A DNA stretch of 64,000 nucleotides from Bdellovibrio sp. SKB1291214 (GCF_002209355.2 NZ_CP106855.1:1426001-1490000); one strand, 5' to 3'. Numbered from the stretch's first letter, positions 1-9,802 are shown. Made by a program: numbers and translations. The notes: generated by a model from the sequence alone, not told the origin.

Positions 1-1299
1 CGGTTGACCTTTTGAAGAACGCTCTTTGATATCTGCAGTGATAGCTTTGTATTTTGCTTTTTCAGATTTATAAACCACATCCTCTTCGTCTAAACGACGG
101 ATGGGTTTATTTGTCGGGATCACGTTCACTTCAAGATTGTAGATTTTTTTGAACTCTACAGCTTCTGTGTCAGCAGTACCCGTCATGCCTGAAAGTTTAT
201 CGTACATGCGGAAATAGTTTTGGAACGTGATGGTCGCCAAAGTTTGGTTTTCAGATTTAACTTCAACACCTTCTTTAGCTTCGATTGCTTGGTGAAGACC
301 GTCTGACCAACGACGACCTGGCATCAAACGGCCTGTAAACTCATCCACGATCACGATTTCGCCGTCTTTGATCATGTATTCAACATCAAGGCGGTACAAG
401 TAATGAGCTTTCAAACCTTGGTAAACATGGTGAAGAAGTTCGATGTTTTGTGGATCGTAAAGATTGCCTACGCCCAACAACTCTTCAACTTTTGCGTTCC
501 CTTCATCTGTCAAAGAAGCCGTTTTAGACTTTTCTTCCATGGTGAAGTGAACGTCACGTTTCAAATGCGGGATGATGGAGTTTACGATTTGGTATTTTTC
601 GGTAGAAGCTTCCGCAGGACCCGAGATAATCAACGGCGTACGTGCTTCGTCAACTAAGATAGAGTCACACTCGTCCACAATCGCATAGTTGTGACCACGT
701 TGAACGTAATCAGCAAGATCGAACTTCATATTGTCACGAAGATAATCGAAACCAAGTTCATTGTTCGTGCAGTAAGTGATATCGCAACCGTACATTTCTT
801 TACGTTGTTGATCATTCAAACCGTGAACGATGATACCTGTTGTAAGACCCAGCCAGCCGTACAGACGACCCATGTGTTCAGAGTCACGACGAACCAAGTA
901 GTCATTCACCGTAACAACGTGAACGCCTTTACCTGTAAGTGCATTCAGGTAAACGGGCAAAGTCGCCACGAGAGTTTTACCTTCACCCGTTCTCATCTCG
1001 GCGATTTTACCGCTATTAAGAACGATACCACCGATCAACTGAACGTCGTAATGGCGCATGCCTAAAACACGAACCGAAGCTTCACGGCAAACTGCAAATG
1101 CTTCTGGCAAGATGTCGTTAACTGTCTCGCCTTTTTTCAAACGCTCCTGGAACTCAGGAGTTTTTGCTTTTAGTTGTTCGTCCGTGAGTGCCTTCATTTG
1201 AGGTTCCAAGGCATTGATACGATCCACCATAGGTTGGATCTTTTTCATTTCACGATCGTGCTTAGTTCCGAATATTTTTGTAAGTATTTGCGTTACCAT
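1..1299 (-). CDS. secA: Preprotein translocase ATPase SecA (N-terminal part, truncated by window edge)
   Basis: This is the first 433 codons of SecA, the motor ATPase that drives unfolded preproteins through SecYEG. The start is ATG at 1299 and the rest lies beyond position 1. The Walker A motif MRTGEGKT sits near residue 105. The DEAD-box region reads [16 protein letters not shown], with Cys where Val is usual. The second nucleotide-binding fold begins near the edge with [12 protein letters not shown]. These are diagnostic SecA signatures, so the assignment is firm. It lies downstream of and apart from trmL on the same strand, with about 220 bases between them and no further gene in that gap. 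Confidence 0.98.
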   Translation of the reverse strand, partial: MVTQILTKIFGTKHDREMKKIQPMVDRINALEPQMKALTDEQLKAKTPEFQERLKKGETVNDILPEAFAVCREASVRVLGMRHYDVQLIGGIVLNSGKIAEMRTGEGKTLVATLPVYLNALTGKGVHVVTVNDYLVRRDSEHMGRLYGWLGLTTGIIVHGLNDQQRKEMYGCDITYCTNNELGFDYLRDNMKFDLADYVQRGHNYAIVDECDSILVDEARTPLIISGPAEASTEKYQIVNSIIPHLKRDVHFTMEEKSKTASLTDEGNAKVEELLGVGNLYDPQNIELLHHVYQGLKAHYLYRLDVEYMIKDGEIVIVDEFTGRLMPGRRWSDGLHQAIEAKEGVEVKSENQTLATITFQNYFRMYDKLSGMTGTADTEAVEFKKIYNLEVNVIPTNKPIRRLDEEDVVYKSEKAKYKAITADIKERSSKGQP

Positions 1300-1520
1300 A
1301 GTGGCTAAGGATAGCTCGAAACAGATGTGAGCTGCAAGGCAAGGGGGGAATATATCGGCGCGTCATTAAGGCGAGATCACTCGGAAATTTGTAAACCAAG
1401 ACTAAGGACCAACACAGTTGTAGGAGAGGGAAAATAAATCGAAAAAAAATGAAATGCCCTTACTTGCATTAAACCAATTTAATTACCATATTCCGCACGC
1501 GGATTCGCAACACGAAATAC

Positions 1521-1997
1521 TTATGTGTATTTAATTTGTCTCACACCCTCATAGGCGGCGATCGCAACACTCGTTGCTAGATTCAAACTGCGTGAGCCCT
1601 CCCCGATCATCGGAATAGTCACAGTTTGCGATGGAAATTTCGCCAAAAGATCTGGATCCAAACCTTTTGTTTCCTTACCAAACACCAACCAATCACCTGC
1701 TTGGAATTTCGGCTCGAAATAAGTGCGTTTTGTTTTTGTTGTAAAGAACCAAGCGCGCGACGGGTCCTCGACCAGTTTCCACCAATCTTCGAACGTCGCA
1801 TGGTGATGCCACGTCAGATGAGGCCAGTAATCCAGCCCCGCACGTTTTACATTGGTATTATTAATTTCAAAACCCATCTTGCCGACAATGTGCAATTCGC
1901 AATTAGTAGCCACACACGTGCGCCCGATATTACCTGTGTTTTGAGGAATTTCGGGCTCAATCAATACAATGCGGAAGATTTTCTTCGAATTATCCAA
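1521..1997 (-). CDS. trmL: tRNA (cytidine/uridine-34-2'-O)-methyltransferase TrmL
   Basis: This is a 158-residue SPOUT-class methyltransferase, the normal TrmL length. TrmL 2'-O-methylates the wobble nucleotide of certain tRNA-Leu species. The sequence shows the three SPOUT motifs in order: IEPEIPQNTGNIGRTC near the N-terminus, LVFGKETKGL in the middle, and the knot motif IPMIGEGSRSLNLATS near the C-terminus, which binds SAM. Its start overlaps the stop region of the upstream cyclotransferase-like gene by 8 bases, so the two are probably co-transcribed. No frame damage is visible. Confidence 0.95.
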   Translation of the reverse strand: MDNSKKIFRIVLIEPEIPQNTGNIGRTCVATNCELHIVGKMGFEINNTNVKRAGLDYWPHLTWHHHATFEDWWKLVEDPSRAWFFTTKTKRTYFEPKFQAGDWLVFGKETKGLDPDLLAKFPSQTVTIPMIGEGSRSLNLATSVAIAAYEGVRQIKYT

Positions 1998-2592
1998 GAT
2001 GTTTAAAAACCTCTTGGCCCAATTTTGAAAGGGCCAGTCTGCGACCTTTATCGACGATCAACTCAAGATTCATCAAATCACGATAAAGCGTCAAATCAAT
2101 AGGTACGATCTCTCGACCTGTGGAACGTCCTAAGCGTTGAATATAAGTCGACTGTTTTTCAGTCAACTTAGATGTCAACAAAGGTTGCTCTTCGATGGAT
2201 TTCTTCCAATCACCACCCTGAATAACAGTGGCGTTCACTGGAAGTTTTAAAGTGTTTAAAAAGTACGTCCATGCCTTCACTGGCTCAGAAGATCCTTCAA
2301 TATACACATCGACTTCTTCTCTGGAGTAAAGACTCTTCTCTGGGTCCATTCTGTTAAAGCCGTAAAATTCATCAAGAAGACTGACAAGAAGTTCTGAAGC
2401 TTTCAGCTCTACAAGCTGCCCTGGAACCAAATCAGAGCCGCCTTTAACAAGCGCTGGATAGCCGACTTTTAAGCGATAAGCGGTTGCCTTAATTCTGGCA
2501 AAGCTTAATGATTCCACGAAGTTCTGAATCTTACCGTAATGAACCATGCCCTCAGTCAATGATCCATACACGAAAAAACGTGTTGCAGTCAT
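1990..2592 (-). CDS. Gamma-glutamylcyclotransferase-like (AIG2/GGCT fold) protein
   Basis: The N-terminus FFVYGSLTEGMVHY is the glycine-rich substrate loop of the GGCT/AIG2 fold, and LLDEFYGFN follows near residue 80 as in that family. Members act on gamma-glutamyl compounds, but many remain uncharacterised. An upstream start at 2634 is possible, but the ATG at 2592 is preceded by GGGGGG at good distance and puts the family motif at the N-terminus, so it is preferred. The C-terminal 70 or so residues lie beyond the usual fold and resemble a small winged-helix-like tail of unknown role. It overlaps trmL by 8 bases. The substrate cannot be told from sequence. Confidence 0.7.
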   Translation of the reverse strand: MTATRFFVYGSLTEGMVHYGKIQNFVESLSFARIKATAYRLKVGYPALVKGGSDLVPGQLVELKASELLVSLLDEFYGFNRMDPEKSLYSREEVDVYIEGSSEPVKAWTYFLNTLKLPVNATVIQGGDWKKSIEEQPLLTSKLTEKQSTYIQRLGRSTGREIVPIDLTLYRDLMNLELIVDKGRRLALSKLGQEVFKHLG

Positions 2593-2726
2593 AATCCCCC
2601 CGGTCTGACAACAATAGTGGTTTTCCGAATCCAAAAACGCTGCCTATAAAAGCGGCGTGGACGGGCTGTGTACCAAAAACAACTAGAGTGCTCAACCTAG
2701 AATTGGGTGGCGTTTCGCGTTATTGA

Positions 2727-3165
<439 letters not shown>

Positions 3166-3167
<2 letters not shown>

Positions 3168-3200
3168 CCATAGCAAACGCTACGGCTATTTTTTTATTTT
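3166..3200 (+). terminator. Intrinsic terminator/attenuator between glnB and glnA
   Basis: Arms AGCCATAGC (3166-3174) and GCTACGGCT (3179-3187) pair with a single G-U type mismatch around an AAAC loop, followed by a T-rich run. The hairpin begins inside the glnB stop codon. It would stop or attenuate transcription before glnA at 3231. Confidence 0.75.
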
Positions 3201-3230
3201 GATTTTAGATTTTTGCAAGGGAGACGCAAA

Positions 3231-4646
3231 ATGACTGCGAAGGAAGCTTTAAAATTCGCCCACGAAAAAGGTGCGAAAATGGTAGATCTAAAGTTCTGTG
3301 ACATGATCGGGACTTGGCAACATTTAACAATTCCTCTTCACCAACTTGAAGAAGAATCATTCGAGAATGGTTTCGGCTTTGACGGAAGTTCTATCCGCGG
3401 CTGGAAAGGTATCGAAGAATCTGACATGATTATCAAGCCAGATGCAAAAACAGCAATGATGGATCCATTCATGGAAATGCCGACATTGTCTTTGATCTGT
3501 GATGTGTGTTTGCCAGAAACTTTGCAACCTTACGACCGTGACCCTCGTCAGATAGTTAAAAAAGCAATCGCCTATATGCAGTCAACAGGTATTGCCGATA
3601 CAGCTTACTTCGGACCTGAAGCTGAGTTCTTTATTTTTGATGATGTCCGTTTCGAACAAACTTCAAACTCTGCATTCTATATGGTGGACAGCAATGAAGC
3701 CGTCTGGAATACGGGTCGTGACGAAGGCGGCGCAAACCTTGGTTACAAAATCCGCTCTAAGGAAGGTTATTTCCCTGCACTTCCGACAGATACTTTGCAA
3801 GACATCCGCTCTGAGATTTGCGCAGAGATGGAGCTTTGTGGAATGAAAGTTGAACGTCATCACCACGAAGTTGCTTCTGCGGGACAATGTGAAATCAACT
3901 TCCAATTCGATACCGCTTTGAACATGGGCGATAAAATGATGTGGTTCAAATACATCGTGAAGAACGTTTGTATGCGCCACGGAAAAACTGCCACGTTCAT
4001 GCCAAAACCAATCTTTGGAGATAACGGTTCTGGCATGCATATCCACATGTCTTTGTGGAAAGATGGTAAAAATCTTTTTGCCGGTAACAAGTACGCTGGT
4101 TTGTCAGAAATGGCTCTACACTACATTGGTGGCGTGTTGAAACATGCTCCTGCTTTGTGCGGCATCATTAATCCGACAACAAACTCATATAAACGCTTGG
4201 TTCCAGGTTTCGAAGCCCCAACGAAATTAGCTTACAGCTTCAAAAACCGTTCTGCGGCTATGCGCATTCCAAATTCTGGTCCAAATCCAAAAGCAAAACG
4301 TATTGAGTTCCGTACACCAGATCCAACGGCTAACATTTACTTGGCAGAAGCAGCGATTTTGATGGCGGGCTTGGATGGTATCATCAATAAGATCAATCCA
4401 GGTGATCCACTAGATAAAGATATCTACGGATTGCCACCACAAGAGGCCGCTAAAATCCCATCTGTTCCGGGAACACTTGAAGAGTCCTTGGATAATTTGA
4501 TGAAAAATTGCAGCTTCTTGAAAAAAGGCGATGTTTTCAGCGACGATTTGATTGAAACTTGGGTGCAGTACAAAATCGACAAAGAAGTTCGTCCAGTACA
4601 GCAAAGACCAGTTCCTTACGAGTTCCACTTGTACTACGATTGTTAA
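3231..4646 (+). CDS. glnA: Glutamine synthetase type I
   Basis: This 471-residue GSI condenses ammonia and glutamate using ATP. Signatures are present in order: [11 protein letters not shown], the ATP-binding [18 protein letters not shown], and [17 protein letters not shown]. Near residue 399 the adenylylation loop reads DKDIYGLPP, so it is a GSI-beta enzyme probably controlled by adenylylation of that Tyr. The ATG at 3231 follows AAGGGAG at normal distance; an upstream in-frame reading from 3213 has no equivalent in the family. It shares its locus with glnB and with the acidic GcvH-like gene 21 bases downstream. Confidence 0.98.
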   Translation: MTAKEALKFAHEKGAKMVDLKFCDMIGTWQHLTIPLHQLEEESFENGFGFDGSSIRGWKGIEESDMIIKPDAKTAMMDPFMEMPTLSLICDVCLPETLQPYDRDPRQIVKKAIAYMQSTGIADTAYFGPEAEFFIFDDVRFEQTSNSAFYMVDSNEAVWNTGRDEGGANLGYKIRSKEGYFPALPTDTLQDIRSEICAEMELCGMKVERHHHEVASAGQCEINFQFDTALNMGDKMMWFKYIVKNVCMRHGKTATFMPKPIFGDNGSGMHIHMSLWKDGKNLFAGNKYAGLSEMALHYIGGVLKHAPALCGIINPTTNSYKRLVPGFEAPTKLAYSFKNRSAAMRIPNSGPNPKAKRIEFRTPDPTANIYLAEAAILMAGLDGIINKINPGDPLDKDIYGLPPQEAAKIPSVPGTLEESLDNLMKNCSFLKKGDVFSDDLIETWVQYKIDKEVRPVQQRPVPYEFHLYYDC

Positions 4647-4667
4647 TAGTTTTTTCCTGGAGATTAA

Positions 4668-5081
4668 ATGGCATCAGATGACGTAAGAAATTATATGGGC
4701 TATTTGTGGTACCGCCAAGAAGATGGCGTGATCACAATTGGTATCAACGAAGACGGGCTTGAGGATTTTGAATCCATCAGTTCTGTCGACCTTCCTGCTG
4801 AACAAGAGGAAGTGGATACAGAAACTGTTATTGGTTCTATTGAAACAAGCGACGGTCCTTTGGACATTTACTCTCCAGTGGATGGAACAGTTATTGAGAT
4901 CAACACTTCGGTGATCGACGATCCATCCCTGATCATGGAAGACCCTTACGAAGAGGGTTGGTTGGTACGCATCGAATCGAGCGACGATGTCGACGATGAG
5001 GATGAGGACGAAGAAGATGATGATGACGACGACGATGAAGACGATGATGATGAAGATTATGACGACGAGGACGAAGACTAG
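4668..5081 (+). CDS. Lysine-free GcvH/lipoyl-fold-like protein with polyacidic tail
   Basis: Residues 10-103 align with the glycine-cleavage H protein fold: a start like WYRQEDGVITIGI, then DLP, then DIYSPVDGTVIEIN and DPYEEGW. The position of the lipoyl-lysine (motif ESVKA in GcvH) reads GSIE here, so it is Glu59, with a two-residue insertion after it. The whole 137-residue protein contains no lysine and only three arginines. Residues 106-137 are almost purely Asp/Glu. It cannot be lipoylated in the usual way, so it is unlikely to work in glycine cleavage. It starts 21 bases after glnA with TCCTGGAG upstream and is probably co-transcribed. Its function is unknown; a nitrogen-linked binding or scaffold role is only a guess. 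Confidence 0.8.
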   Translation: MASDDVRNYMGYLWYRQEDGVITIGINEDGLEDFESISSVDLPAEQEEVDTETVIGSIETSDGPLDIYSPVDGTVIEINTSVIDDPSLIMEDPYEEGWLVRIESSDDVDDEDEDEEDDDDDDDEDDDDEDYDDEDED

Positions 5082-5091
5082 TTATTGGTCA

Positions 5092-5127
5092 AAAAAAAAG
5101 CCCTGGGGAACCAGGGCTTTTTTATTT
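5092..5127. terminator. Bidirectional intrinsic terminator
   Basis: AGCCCTGG and CCAGGGCT pair around a short GGAA loop, with an A-run on one side and a T-run on the other. It can end both the glnA-side transcript and the converging minus-strand gene whose stop is at 5132. Confidence 0.85.
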
Positions 5128-5131
5128 TGAA

Positions 5132-5572
5132 CTAAAGTGGATTCATGTTTTTATCGTACATCTTAGGGACCAGCGATTTAAGGTTCGCGAATGCGCTTTC
5201 AAGCTGTTTAAATCTTGGTGTTCCTACACAACCCTTTTCGGTCTGAGTTCTCGTTTCGCCTTTTTTAACTTTCAATAGGTAACTGTTTTTGGGACAAGAT
5301 GCTGGTGAGGATTTCTCAAGCTTTGTAAGCGCTTTCATTGAAGCTTCGCCTTTTTTCCAGTTCTTTTGCTGAACCTCTTCTGCGTTTACGCGAATTTTAT
5401 TTTGCTCGATATGTAAAGCTTCACGGTGATGCTTACCTTTCACATCATAATGGAAGTACACTGATGCCCGATAAAAAGGAGCTTCCTTTTTTGGTGCAGG
5501 TGTTTTCTTTTTTGGAGCAGCGGAAGCACCAAATGCTACGAACGTGATCAACATCAAAATGAACTTCTTCAC
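5132..5572 (-). CDS. Secreted basic protein of unknown function
   Basis: This 146-residue protein begins with a clear Sec signal peptide (MKKFILMLITFVAFGASA, then Ala). A Lys/Pro-rich stretch (APKKKTPAPKKEAP) follows. The mature part is Lys-rich and carries two cysteines (in SCPKNS and KGCVGT) about 25 residues apart, which could form a disulphide. No family is recognised. It stands alone, converging on the glnA-side terminator. A periplasmic location is likely from the signal peptide. Confidence 0.7.
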   Translation of the reverse strand: MKKFILMLITFVAFGASAAPKKKTPAPKKEAPFYRASVYFHYDVKGKHHREALHIEQNKIRVNAEEVQQKNWKKGEASMKALTKLEKSSPASCPKNSYLLKVKKGETRTQTEKGCVGTPRFKQLESAFANLKSLVPKMYDKNMNPL

Positions 5573-5689
5573 AGCAGACCATCCTTTATCAATATATGAA
5601 GAATACTAACGCTTAATGAATTAGGCAACTTAACGGGTCCAGTTGGGGCATTTCTTGACTTAAGCTGGGACCTCGCGGATTTTGACCGT

Positions 5690-6577
5690 ATGAATTTCCT
5701 GTTATACGCAATCTGTACTCTGATTTGGGGCTCCACGTGGCTCGTTATTACCTTTCAAGTGGACTCTGCCTCCCCGATTGCGTCTGTGTTTTGGAGATTT
5801 TCTTTAGGTGCATTGATTCTGTTGTCGTATTGCCTTCTGAGTAAAAAGAAACTTGCCTATGGCAAAGCTGACCATCTGAAATTTATGACGATGGGGTTAT
5901 TCATGTTTTCGATCAACTACATGCTGGTGTATTGGTCGGAAACGATGGTGAGTTCTGGAATCGCAGCCATCTGCTTTACGGTGATAGTTCCGTACAATAT
6001 GCTGGGAATGAGACTGTTTTTTAAAAAACCCATCACCTCCAAAGTCATATTCGGATCTCTATTGGGCGGTACGGGCATCTGCTTAATTTTTATAAATGAA
6101 GTATTGGGCCTTCATGTCGATAAAAAAACCGTGTTTGGCTTGGTCTTGGGTTTGATCGCGACACTTTTGGCATCAGCCGGAAACATGTTGTCTCAAAGGT
6201 CTTATCGCAAAGCAATTCCAGTCGTCGTCTCAAACACGTGGGGCATGCTTTACGGAAGTCTTTTTACTTTGATTGTGGGTTTGGTATTACAACATAGTTT
6301 CGCCGTCCCACTGACGACGAAATATCTAAGCTCCTTGATGTATTTATCGTTATTTGGCTCAGTGTTCGCGTTCGGTGCTTATCTATCGCTTGCTGGCAGA
6401 ATCGGTGCTGAAAGAGCTGCTTACTCTGGCGTGGTCTCTCCAGTTATCGCTCTGACCCTTTCCAGTATGTACGAGAATTTCAAGTGGACACCTTATATCA
6501 TTATGGGTGTGGCATTTTGCTTGCTTGGGAATATTCTGACGTTATATTCGCCAAAAATCAACAAAGCGCGGGCTTAA
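5690..6577 (+). CDS. DMT-superfamily (EamA) transporter
   Basis: The 295 residues contain about ten hydrophobic segments arranged as two EamA repeats, beginning with LLYAICTLIWGSTWLVITFQV, the usual EamA N-terminal pattern (IWGsxW). The second repeat ends with ERAAYSGVVSPVIALTLSSM and a final helix. EamA proteins are inner-membrane exporters of metabolites or drugs; the substrate cannot be deduced here. The start at ATG 5690 lacks a strong ribosome-binding site. It is flanked by unrelated genes on the other strand, so it is probably monocistronic. Confidence 0.88.
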   Translation: MNFLLYAICTLIWGSTWLVITFQVDSASPIASVFWRFSLGALILLSYCLLSKKKLAYGKADHLKFMTMGLFMFSINYMLVYWSETMVSSGIAAICFTVIVPYNMLGMRLFFKKPITSKVIFGSLLGGTGICLIFINEVLGLHVDKKTVFGLVLGLIATLLASAGNMLSQRSYRKAIPVVVSNTWGMLYGSLFTLIVGLVLQHSFAVPLTTKYLSSLMYLSLFGSVFAFGAYLSLAGRIGAERAAYSGVVSPVIALTLSSMYENFKWTPYIIMGVAFCLLGNILTLYSPKINKARA

Positions 6578-6582
6578 ATTAT

Positions 6583-6855
6583 CTAACCTGTTCTTTTGAT
6601 GATGTGATAACCAAAACGCGTACGAATTGGTTGAGTCGTGGTTTGTCCCACCTTTAAAGCAAAAGCGCTCTCCTCGAAATCAGGGTCTAGCCTTCCTTCT
6701 AAAAAGGCTCCCAAGTTTCCACCGTCTGTTGCGGACGAGCATTTTGAAAACTTGCGCGCAAGTTCGGCAAAGTCTTTTCCTTCTTTGAGAGCACGCAAAA
6801 TATCTTCTGCTTCGTATGAATGTTGAACAAGAATATGGCTCACTCGAATTTTCAT
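6583..6855 (-). CDS. ppiC: PpiC-type parvulin peptidyl-prolyl isomerase
   Basis: This is a 90-residue single parvulin domain, close to the length of E. coli PpiC (93). It starts KIRVSHILV and includes LARKFSKCSSATDGGNLGAF and the C-terminal TRFGYHIIK, the conserved parvulin active-site blocks. No signal peptide is present, so it is a cytoplasmic isomerase. A 12-residue upstream extension to 6891 is possible, but the internal Met at 6855 matches the family start. It is divergent from the aldehyde reductase gene. Confidence 0.9.
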   Translation of the reverse strand: MKIRVSHILVQHSYEAEDILRALKEGKDFAELARKFSKCSSATDGGNLGAFLEGRLDPDFEESAFALKVGQTTTQPIRTRFGYHIIKRTG

Positions 6856-6950
6856 GGTCCTTAGTATGCCACAGGCTTTCACCAATTTCACTGTTCATTT
6901 TTTCTCTGTCAGTTATGATTTTATCTCAATTCCTTTTTCAGGAGGTTCCC

Positions 6951-7997
6951 ATGATCAAAGCAAAAGCGTATGCAGCGCCGTCTGCAAAAGCCCCACTCGC
7001 ATCGTTTAATTTCGAACGCCGCGAACTTCGCGATAATGATGTTCATATTGAAATTCATTATTGCGGCGTTTGCCACTCTGACGTTCACCAAGTTCGCGAT
7101 GAATGGGGTCGAGGTAATTTTCCAATGGTTCCAGGTCATGAAATCGTTGGTAAAGTCATCGCGGTGGGCTCTAAAGTTAAAAAATTCAAAGTCGGCGATC
7201 TTGCAGGCGTGGGTTGTATGGTTGATGCGTGCCTGGATTGTTCTTCTTGCAAAGACGGACTTGAGCAGTACTGCCAAAAAGGTTTCGTTGGAACTTACGC
7301 AAGCAAAGATAAAATCGACGGGACACCGACTTATGGTGGCTACTCCGATTCTATCGTCACTCGCGAAGAATTCTGCCTAAGCATTCCAAAAAACCTTAGC
7401 CTAGCCGCGACAGCTCCGCTTTTGTGCGCAGGGATCACAACGTACTCTCCTCTGCGCCACTGGAAAGTTGGCAAAGGTCAAAAGGTCGGCATCGTCGGCC
7501 TGGGCGGTCTGGGACACATGGGTGTCAAACTGGCAAATGCCATGGGCGCAAATGTCACTGTGTTCACGACATCAGCTTCCAAAGTTGAAGATGCAAAACG
7601 CTTAGGTGCGCACGAAGTGATTATCTCTAAAGATATGAGCCAAATGAAAGCGCACGCGGGATCATTTGATTTTATTTTAGATACGGTGTCGGCTCCCCAC
7701 GACTATAACTTGTACCTCAGTTTACTTCGTCGTGATGGGAACATGGTTCTGGTCGGCCTTCCAGACACTCCCCCAACATTGGCTGCCGGAGCGTTAATCA
7801 TGGGACGCCGTAAGCTTGGCGGTTCATTGATCGGTGGTATTCAGGAAACACAAGAAATGTTGGAGTTCTGCGCAAAACATAACATCGTATCTGATATTGA
7901 GATGATTCCGATTCAACAGATCAACGTGGCTTACGAACGCATGATCAAAAGCGATGTAAAATACCGCTTTGTGATCGACATGAAATCGCTTGCTTAG
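6951..7997 (+). CDS. Zinc-dependent aldehyde/alcohol dehydrogenase (YahK/Ahr-like)
   Basis: This 348-residue medium-chain dehydrogenase is close to E. coli YahK (aldehyde reductase, NADPH-dependent) in length and local motifs. The catalytic zinc Cys lies in YCGVCHSDVHQV, and PGHEIVG provides further ligands. Four structural-zinc cysteines lie in CLDCSSCKDGLEQYC, and the Rossmann loop is GLGGLGHMG. SLIGGIQETQEML is typical of the YahK/CAD subgroup. The ATG at 6951 is preceded by AGGAGG at 8 bases. The role is probably reduction of aldehydes to alcohols; the physiological substrate is not known. Confidence 0.93.
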   Translation: MIKAKAYAAPSAKAPLASFNFERRELRDNDVHIEIHYCGVCHSDVHQVRDEWGRGNFPMVPGHEIVGKVIAVGSKVKKFKVGDLAGVGCMVDACLDCSSCKDGLEQYCQKGFVGTYASKDKIDGTPTYGGYSDSIVTREEFCLSIPKNLSLAATAPLLCAGITTYSPLRHWKVGKGQKVGIVGLGGLGHMGVKLANAMGANVTVFTTSASKVEDAKRLGAHEVIISKDMSQMKAHAGSFDFILDTVSAPHDYNLYLSLLRRDGNMVLVGLPDTPPTLAAGALIMGRRKLGGSLIGGIQETQEMLEFCAKHNIVSDIEMIPIQQINVAYERMIKSDVKYRFVIDMKSLA

Positions 7998-8024
7998 TCT
8001 TTAAGACCGCTTCAAGCTTTAGGA

Positions 8025-8408
8025 ATGAAACACCTTCAAACCATGCTTGCAGCGGTCCTTTCATTAATGGCTCTTCCGTCCTTTGCAGTGGATTCCAGCT
8101 TTCGCTGCCATGGCCGCGCATATGAGCAAGGCTTCTTTTTCCGCTACTCGGTGGAACTTCACGACAAATCTGCCTCTCGCAGCAAACTTACGGTCCGCTC
8201 AGGATACGGCGATTCAACCGACTATGACTGGAGACAGATTCCGACACCTAACAATGGAAAATTTGCCGTCGATTCGCCCTTTAACGAATATAAAGCCTTC
8301 CTATCCCAAGAAGGGCGTATTTTCAGCCTGATATTGGTAGATCCCGTGACCAGCGTACCCGAGGAACACCCTCCCTATGACCGCTTTGTGTGCGTAACTG
8401 ATCTATAA
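8025..8408 (+). CDS. Small secreted protein, unknown function
   Basis: This is 127 residues with a Sec signal peptide (MKHLQTMLAAVLSLMALPSFA, then VDSS). The mature part begins SFRCHGRAYEQGFFFRYSVEL and ends PYDRFVCVTDL, with a Cys near each end that may pair. The pattern suggests a small periplasmic beta-rich protein; no family is recognised. It starts 27 bases after the aldehyde reductase and is probably transcribed with it. Confidence 0.65.
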   Translation: MKHLQTMLAAVLSLMALPSFAVDSSFRCHGRAYEQGFFFRYSVELHDKSASRSKLTVRSGYGDSTDYDWRQIPTPNNGKFAVDSPFNEYKAFLSQEGRIFSLILVDPVTSVPEEHPPYDRFVCVTDL

Positions 8409-8509
8409 ACTCCCACGTAAAATTGACAGGTCTGCCACTCTAGGCTGCCAAAACTGCTGAATATTTTGTAAATACCCCTCACACAATTTGAGGATTTTTG
8501 GAGGTATTT

Positions 8510-8818
8510 ATGAAGGCATTTTTCATCGCAATCGCGCTAGTTCTTAGCTCGTCTTTCGCATCTGCGGGAGCTATGAAAGAAATCTCCATCATGACAACCG
8601 ACAGCGTTCTTGAAACTCTTGGTTTTGACGAAAGCATCGTTTCTATCGAACAAAAATTTACGACAGTTGAAGGTTACGATCTTGCGATCATCACTATGGC
8701 TCGCGGTAACTATAAAGTGAAAGGCATCGTACCCACTTTCAAATGCGTAACCGTATTCCAAAAAAATTCTGATAACTGGTACGACATTGTTAAAACAGAG
8801 TGCGAAACTCTTAAGTAG
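8510..8818 (+). CDS. Small secreted protein, unknown function
   Basis: This is a 102-residue product with a signal peptide (MKAFFIAIALVLSSSFASA). Mature residues include two cysteines (TFKCVTVF and KTECETLK). ATG 8510 is preceded by GGAGGT at 6 bases; the TTG at 8498 is part of that ribosome-binding site, so it is rejected as the start. A perfect TTGACA lies about 85 bases upstream but without a convincing -10. It is followed after 5 bases by another secreted-protein gene, so the two form an operon. No family is recognised. Confidence 0.7.
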   Translation: MKAFFIAIALVLSSSFASAGAMKEISIMTTDSVLETLGFDESIVSIEQKFTTVEGYDLAIITMARGNYKVKGIVPTFKCVTVFQKNSDNWYDIVKTECETLK

Positions 8819-8823
8819 GATTT

Positions 8824-9240
8824 ATGAAACCCGTTAGTATTTTCTTTGTTCTTTTGGTTCTGGTAATCGCAAACGCTAACGCTGCTACTTGCGCAGACGT
8901 CGTAGCAACGACTCTTCCGACAAATTCTGAAGTTGTTAATCTTTTCCAATGCAACCCTGAACAAGCCGATGCAAAGCCAGTTTGTTTCGTTGTGGCTAAA
9001 GTAGCTGAAGGCCAATACCTATACCAAACTGTTGAAGACTCTGTTGTGATCAACTCTGCAACAACTAAAACAGTACAAATCGTAGGTCTTCACGCGAAAT
9101 ACAGCACGTCTGTTGGCGATAGCAAAATCACTTCAACGTTCTGGCCAAATGCAAGCCTACTGATCATGGATAGTTTTGCTCGCAAAAGTTTCTTTAGCGG
9201 ATATCAGCTTCAGAAAAGCATCAGCTACACTTGCAAATAA
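8824..9240 (+). CDS. Small secreted cysteine-containing protein
   Basis: This 138-residue product has a signal peptide (MKPVSIFFVLLVLVIANANA, then ATCADV). The mature chain carries four cysteines (TCADV, FQCNPE, PVCFVV, YTCK), so disulphides are plausible in the periplasm. It shares the upstream neighbour's general build, a signal peptide plus a beta-rich chain ending near a Cys, but no clear sequence similarity is visible by eye. It is the last gene before a strong terminator. Its function is unknown. Confidence 0.7.
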   Translation: MKPVSIFFVLLVLVIANANAATCADVVATTLPTNSEVVNLFQCNPEQADAKPVCFVVAKVAEGQYLYQTVEDSVVINSATTKTVQIVGLHAKYSTSVGDSKITSTFWPNASLLIMDSFARKSFFSGYQLQKSISYTCK

Positions 9241-9264
9241 TTTTTGTATTGATATTTGATTAAT

Positions 9265-9297
9265 AAAAAAAGGGAGCTTGTTAGCTCCCTTTTTTTA
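9265..9297. terminator. Bidirectional intrinsic terminator
   Basis: AGGGAGCT (9271-9278) pairs perfectly with AGCTCCCT (9283-9290) around TGTT, with an A-run before and a T-run after. It serves the secreted-protein operon and the converging lipoprotein gene. Confidence 0.88.
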
Positions 9298-9298
9298 T

Positions 9299-9802
9299 TT
9301 AGATGTTCTTTTCTGAACGAGTGAACTTTCTTAGGTGCTTCACTTCTTTGCCCTGCGATTTGATCACTTCAGGGTTACGCAAATAAATTGGCATCGAGTT
9401 CAAACCATGACGGTCATAAAACCGCACCAATGTTTCATTGCCTGTTTGATTCATCGCCGACACCGCAAGCTCCATATCAAAAATTGTACGCTGTGCAGTC
9501 ATGATCAAAGCGCCGTTCTTGATGGTCCAAACGCCTTCGCCATTACCCAATCTATCGACTTGATAATAGAATTTGCCGTTATCAAACAGCACATAGCGCA
9601 TCGGATATTTGCTGTCCGTCTGCATAACCTTTAGTTCTTCAATTTTACTTTCAGCCTGCGGCCAGTCAGCTGAGGGGTTTACGAATTGAGTATAAAAGTC
9701 GTCGCCTCTGGGATGGGAAATCATTGAACCTGCCGGCGAACAAGCCTGCAAAAGAACAGCTGAAACTACGACTAACAATGCTGATACAAGGTGTTTATTC
9801 AT
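9299..9802 (-). CDS. Lipoprotein of unknown function
   Basis: This is 167 residues with a lipoprotein signal ending in the lipobox LLQAC (Cys21). The mature part includes NGKFYYQVDRLGNGEGVWTI, a beta-hairpin-like stretch of the kind seen in small lipocalin-like or META-like folds, but no family is recognised with certainty. The start codon lies only 4 bases from an 18-base perfect palindrome that overlaps the best promoter match, so the mRNA may have almost no leader. It probably sits in the periplasm or outer membrane. Confidence 0.72.
   Translation of the reverse strand: MNKHLVSALLVVVSAVLLQACSPAGSMISHPRGDDFYTQFVNPSADWPQAESKIEELKVMQTDSKYPMRYVLFDNGKFYYQVDRLGNGEGVWTIKNGALIMTAQRTIFDMELAVSAMNQTGNETLVRFYDRHGLNSMPIYLRNPEVIKSQGKEVKHLRKFTRSEKNI

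Noticed and set aside
1626-2006. Plus-strand open frame opposite trmL
   Set aside because: It is a shadow of trmL, which is fully conserved on the other strand.
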